A stretch of 6,432 nt of DNA, taken from contig JAWOJF010000067.1 in the NCBI GenBank assembly GCA_046481785.1, positions 1 to 6,432 of the forward strand, written 5' to 3'. Below are positions 5,459-6,432 of this stretch, piece by piece. Position 1 is the stretch's first letter. Each line of letters begins with the position of its first letter. Below the pieces are notes generated by a model that saw only the letters and a list, made by a program, of their open reading frames with translations, did not search any database and had not been told where the DNA came from. This stretch comes from JAWOJF01 sp046481785. Lineage in GTDB: Bacteria; Bacteroidota; Ignavibacteria; Ignavibacteriales; Ignavibacteriaceae. The translations under genes and the position numbers were made by a program.

Positions 5459-6432
5459 TTATTTCATTAACATAAGTTTTTTAGTCATCTGGAAATCACC
5501 AGCCTCAAGGCGGTAGAAATAAACACCGCTTGATAAACCGGCAGCATTAAATGTAGCAACATAATTTCCGGCAGGCTGAATGCCTTCAAAAATAGTAGCT
5601 GCTTCCTGGCCAAGAGAGTTAAACACTTTCAGTGACACATGTCCCTGTACAGGAACAGAATATTTTATTTCAGTAGATGGGTTAAACGGATTAGGATAAT
5701 TCTGCCCTAGTGTATATTCCTGAGGAACACCTGCAGCCGGACGAACGCTGACTGCATCGGGATCAATACCGGTTTCAAGCCATGTATATATCCTGCTATA
5801 TTCATCTTCTTTTTGTGCTTCCCACTGAGCATATTGTTCCGGCCACCATCTGTACAAATCACCTAATGGAAAATTCCCCATAGCGGCAGTTATTAAGGTA
5901 TCGTTGGAATACGAAAGATCTTCTTCCATAGGCCATAATTGATTCCAGCCGTCATCCGGTTGCCATGCCCAATTTCCATCACAATTTGTGTCCCATTTAC
6001 AGTTTAAATATGGTTTTAATGAATCTGCATTTGTCGGAGCAAGAACAAACCTTGGAACCACACCATCATATAAGTTTGCAGCATTCATATATGGAAATTC
6101 TTCCGATTCTAAGAATTCTAGTGCACCATTATTAAGCATAGGAACAGGTTCAGGTATTTCATCATCTCTTCTTTGCTGGCGCAAAAATCTTGATTGTGGA
6201 CTATTTTCCATCCAATCGAGAAGCCATGGTTCAATACCATAGCTATTATTAGCAAGTAAAATACGCCTATCCTGTTCGCCGAAATCAACTCTTAACATAG
6301 ATGAATCCGGCCAGTTTGCAATACTGTCTATACCATTTATCAGAGCACCGGAAACATCATCTCCATCAAGAGGTCTTTTCCCATACATGTACGTATTAAC
6401 TAACAGAGAATTGGTAACAGACATTTTATACC
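5459..6432 (-). CDS. Secreted T9SS cargo protein of unknown function, C-terminal part (5'-truncated by window edge)
   Basis: At least 321 residues are visible, and I do not recognise the family. The reading frame stays open to the right edge. The Met at 6424 has no ribosome binding site and no signal peptide, although a T9SS cargo needs one, so the true start lies beyond the window. Numbering from that Met, residues 1-220 are rich in Trp, Asp and Asn. They include DTNCDGNW (145-152), which resembles a calcium-binding DxNxDG loop, and EEDLSYSNDTLITAAMGNFP with GDLYRWWPEQ (167-196). Residues 236-321 are a complete T9SS type A tail (YTLGQNYPNPFNP to KKLMLMK). This tail resembles that of the xylanase (VSLKVFNSLGQE, IFEG) more than that of its neighbour. 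The gene ends in a double stop, TAATAG. It lies 246 bases upstream of the three-repeat gene on the same strand. The EDLSY...PLGDL region recalls other secreted Ignavibacteria-type proteins to me, but that is memory, not a search. Confidence 0.85.
   Translation of the reverse strand, partial: YKMSVTNSLLVNTYMYGKRPLDGDDVSGALINGIDSIANWPDSSMLRVDFGEQDRRILLANNSYGIEPWLLDWMENSPQSRFLRQQRRDDEIPEPVPMLNNGALEFLESEEFPYMNAANLYDGVVPRFVLAPTNADSLKPYLNCKWDTNCDGNWAWQPDDGWNQLWPMEEDLSYSNDTLITAAMGNFPLGDLYRWWPEQYAQWEAQKEDEYSRIYTWLETGIDPDAVSVRPAAGVPQEYTLGQNYPNPFNPSTEIKYSVPVQGHVSLKVFNSLGQEAATIFEGIQPAGNYVATFNAAGLSSGVYFYRLEAGDFQMTKKLMLMK

Noticed and set aside
5988..6242. Plus-strand open frame of 84 codons
   Set aside because: It is antisense to the right-edge T9SS cargo gene and shows no recognisable features.
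6422..6424. ATG at the right edge as the true start of the T9SS cargo gene
   Set aside because: The frame stays open upstream, no ribosome binding site precedes it, and no signal peptide follows, which a T9SS cargo requires.

Overview
The window reads as AT-rich chromosomal DNA from a member of the Bacteroidetes/Chlorobi/Ignavibacteria side of bacteria. The main reason is that all three genes end in, or run into, a type IX secretion (T9SS, Por) type A C-terminal sorting domain with the signature NYPNPFNP. That domain is common in Ignavibacteria such as Ignavibacterium and Melioribacter, and also in Bacteroidetes and Calditrichaeota-like lineages. The lineage is an inference: there is no rRNA or other marker gene here.

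All coding lies on the minus strand, so transcription runs from right to left. At the right edge (5459-6432) is the C-terminal part of a secreted protein of unknown function with a complete T9SS tail; its real start lies outside the window. A 246-bp gap (5213-5458) follows, holding two adjacent hairpins and a strong but apparently unused Shine-Dalgarno-like sequence. Next comes a complete 1052-residue secreted protein (2054-5212). It has a signal peptide, a beta-sandwich-like N-terminal domain, three tandem copies of an unrecognised domain of about 230-265 residues, and a T9SS tail. The first two copies are nearly identical in blocks, even at DNA level. A good rho-independent terminator (1977-2007) lies downstream of it, then about 370 bp of non-coding DNA. 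The last gene (1-1609) is a secreted glycoside hydrolase family 10 (GH10) endo-xylanase with a FIVAR module and a T9SS tail cut off by the left edge.

Together the genes look like part of a locus for extracellular plant-polysaccharide (xylan) degradation, with products exported across the outer membrane and anchored or released by T9SS. Only the xylanase has an assignable activity. The three-repeat protein may bind polysaccharide or act as a surface scaffold, but that is inferred from context. The terminator and long leader suggest that the xylanase is transcribed separately from the upstream pair.

No mobile element, CRISPR array, tRNA or rRNA was seen. The least explained items are the triplicated domain, the structured leader of its gene, and two active-site-cleft substitutions in the xylanase.
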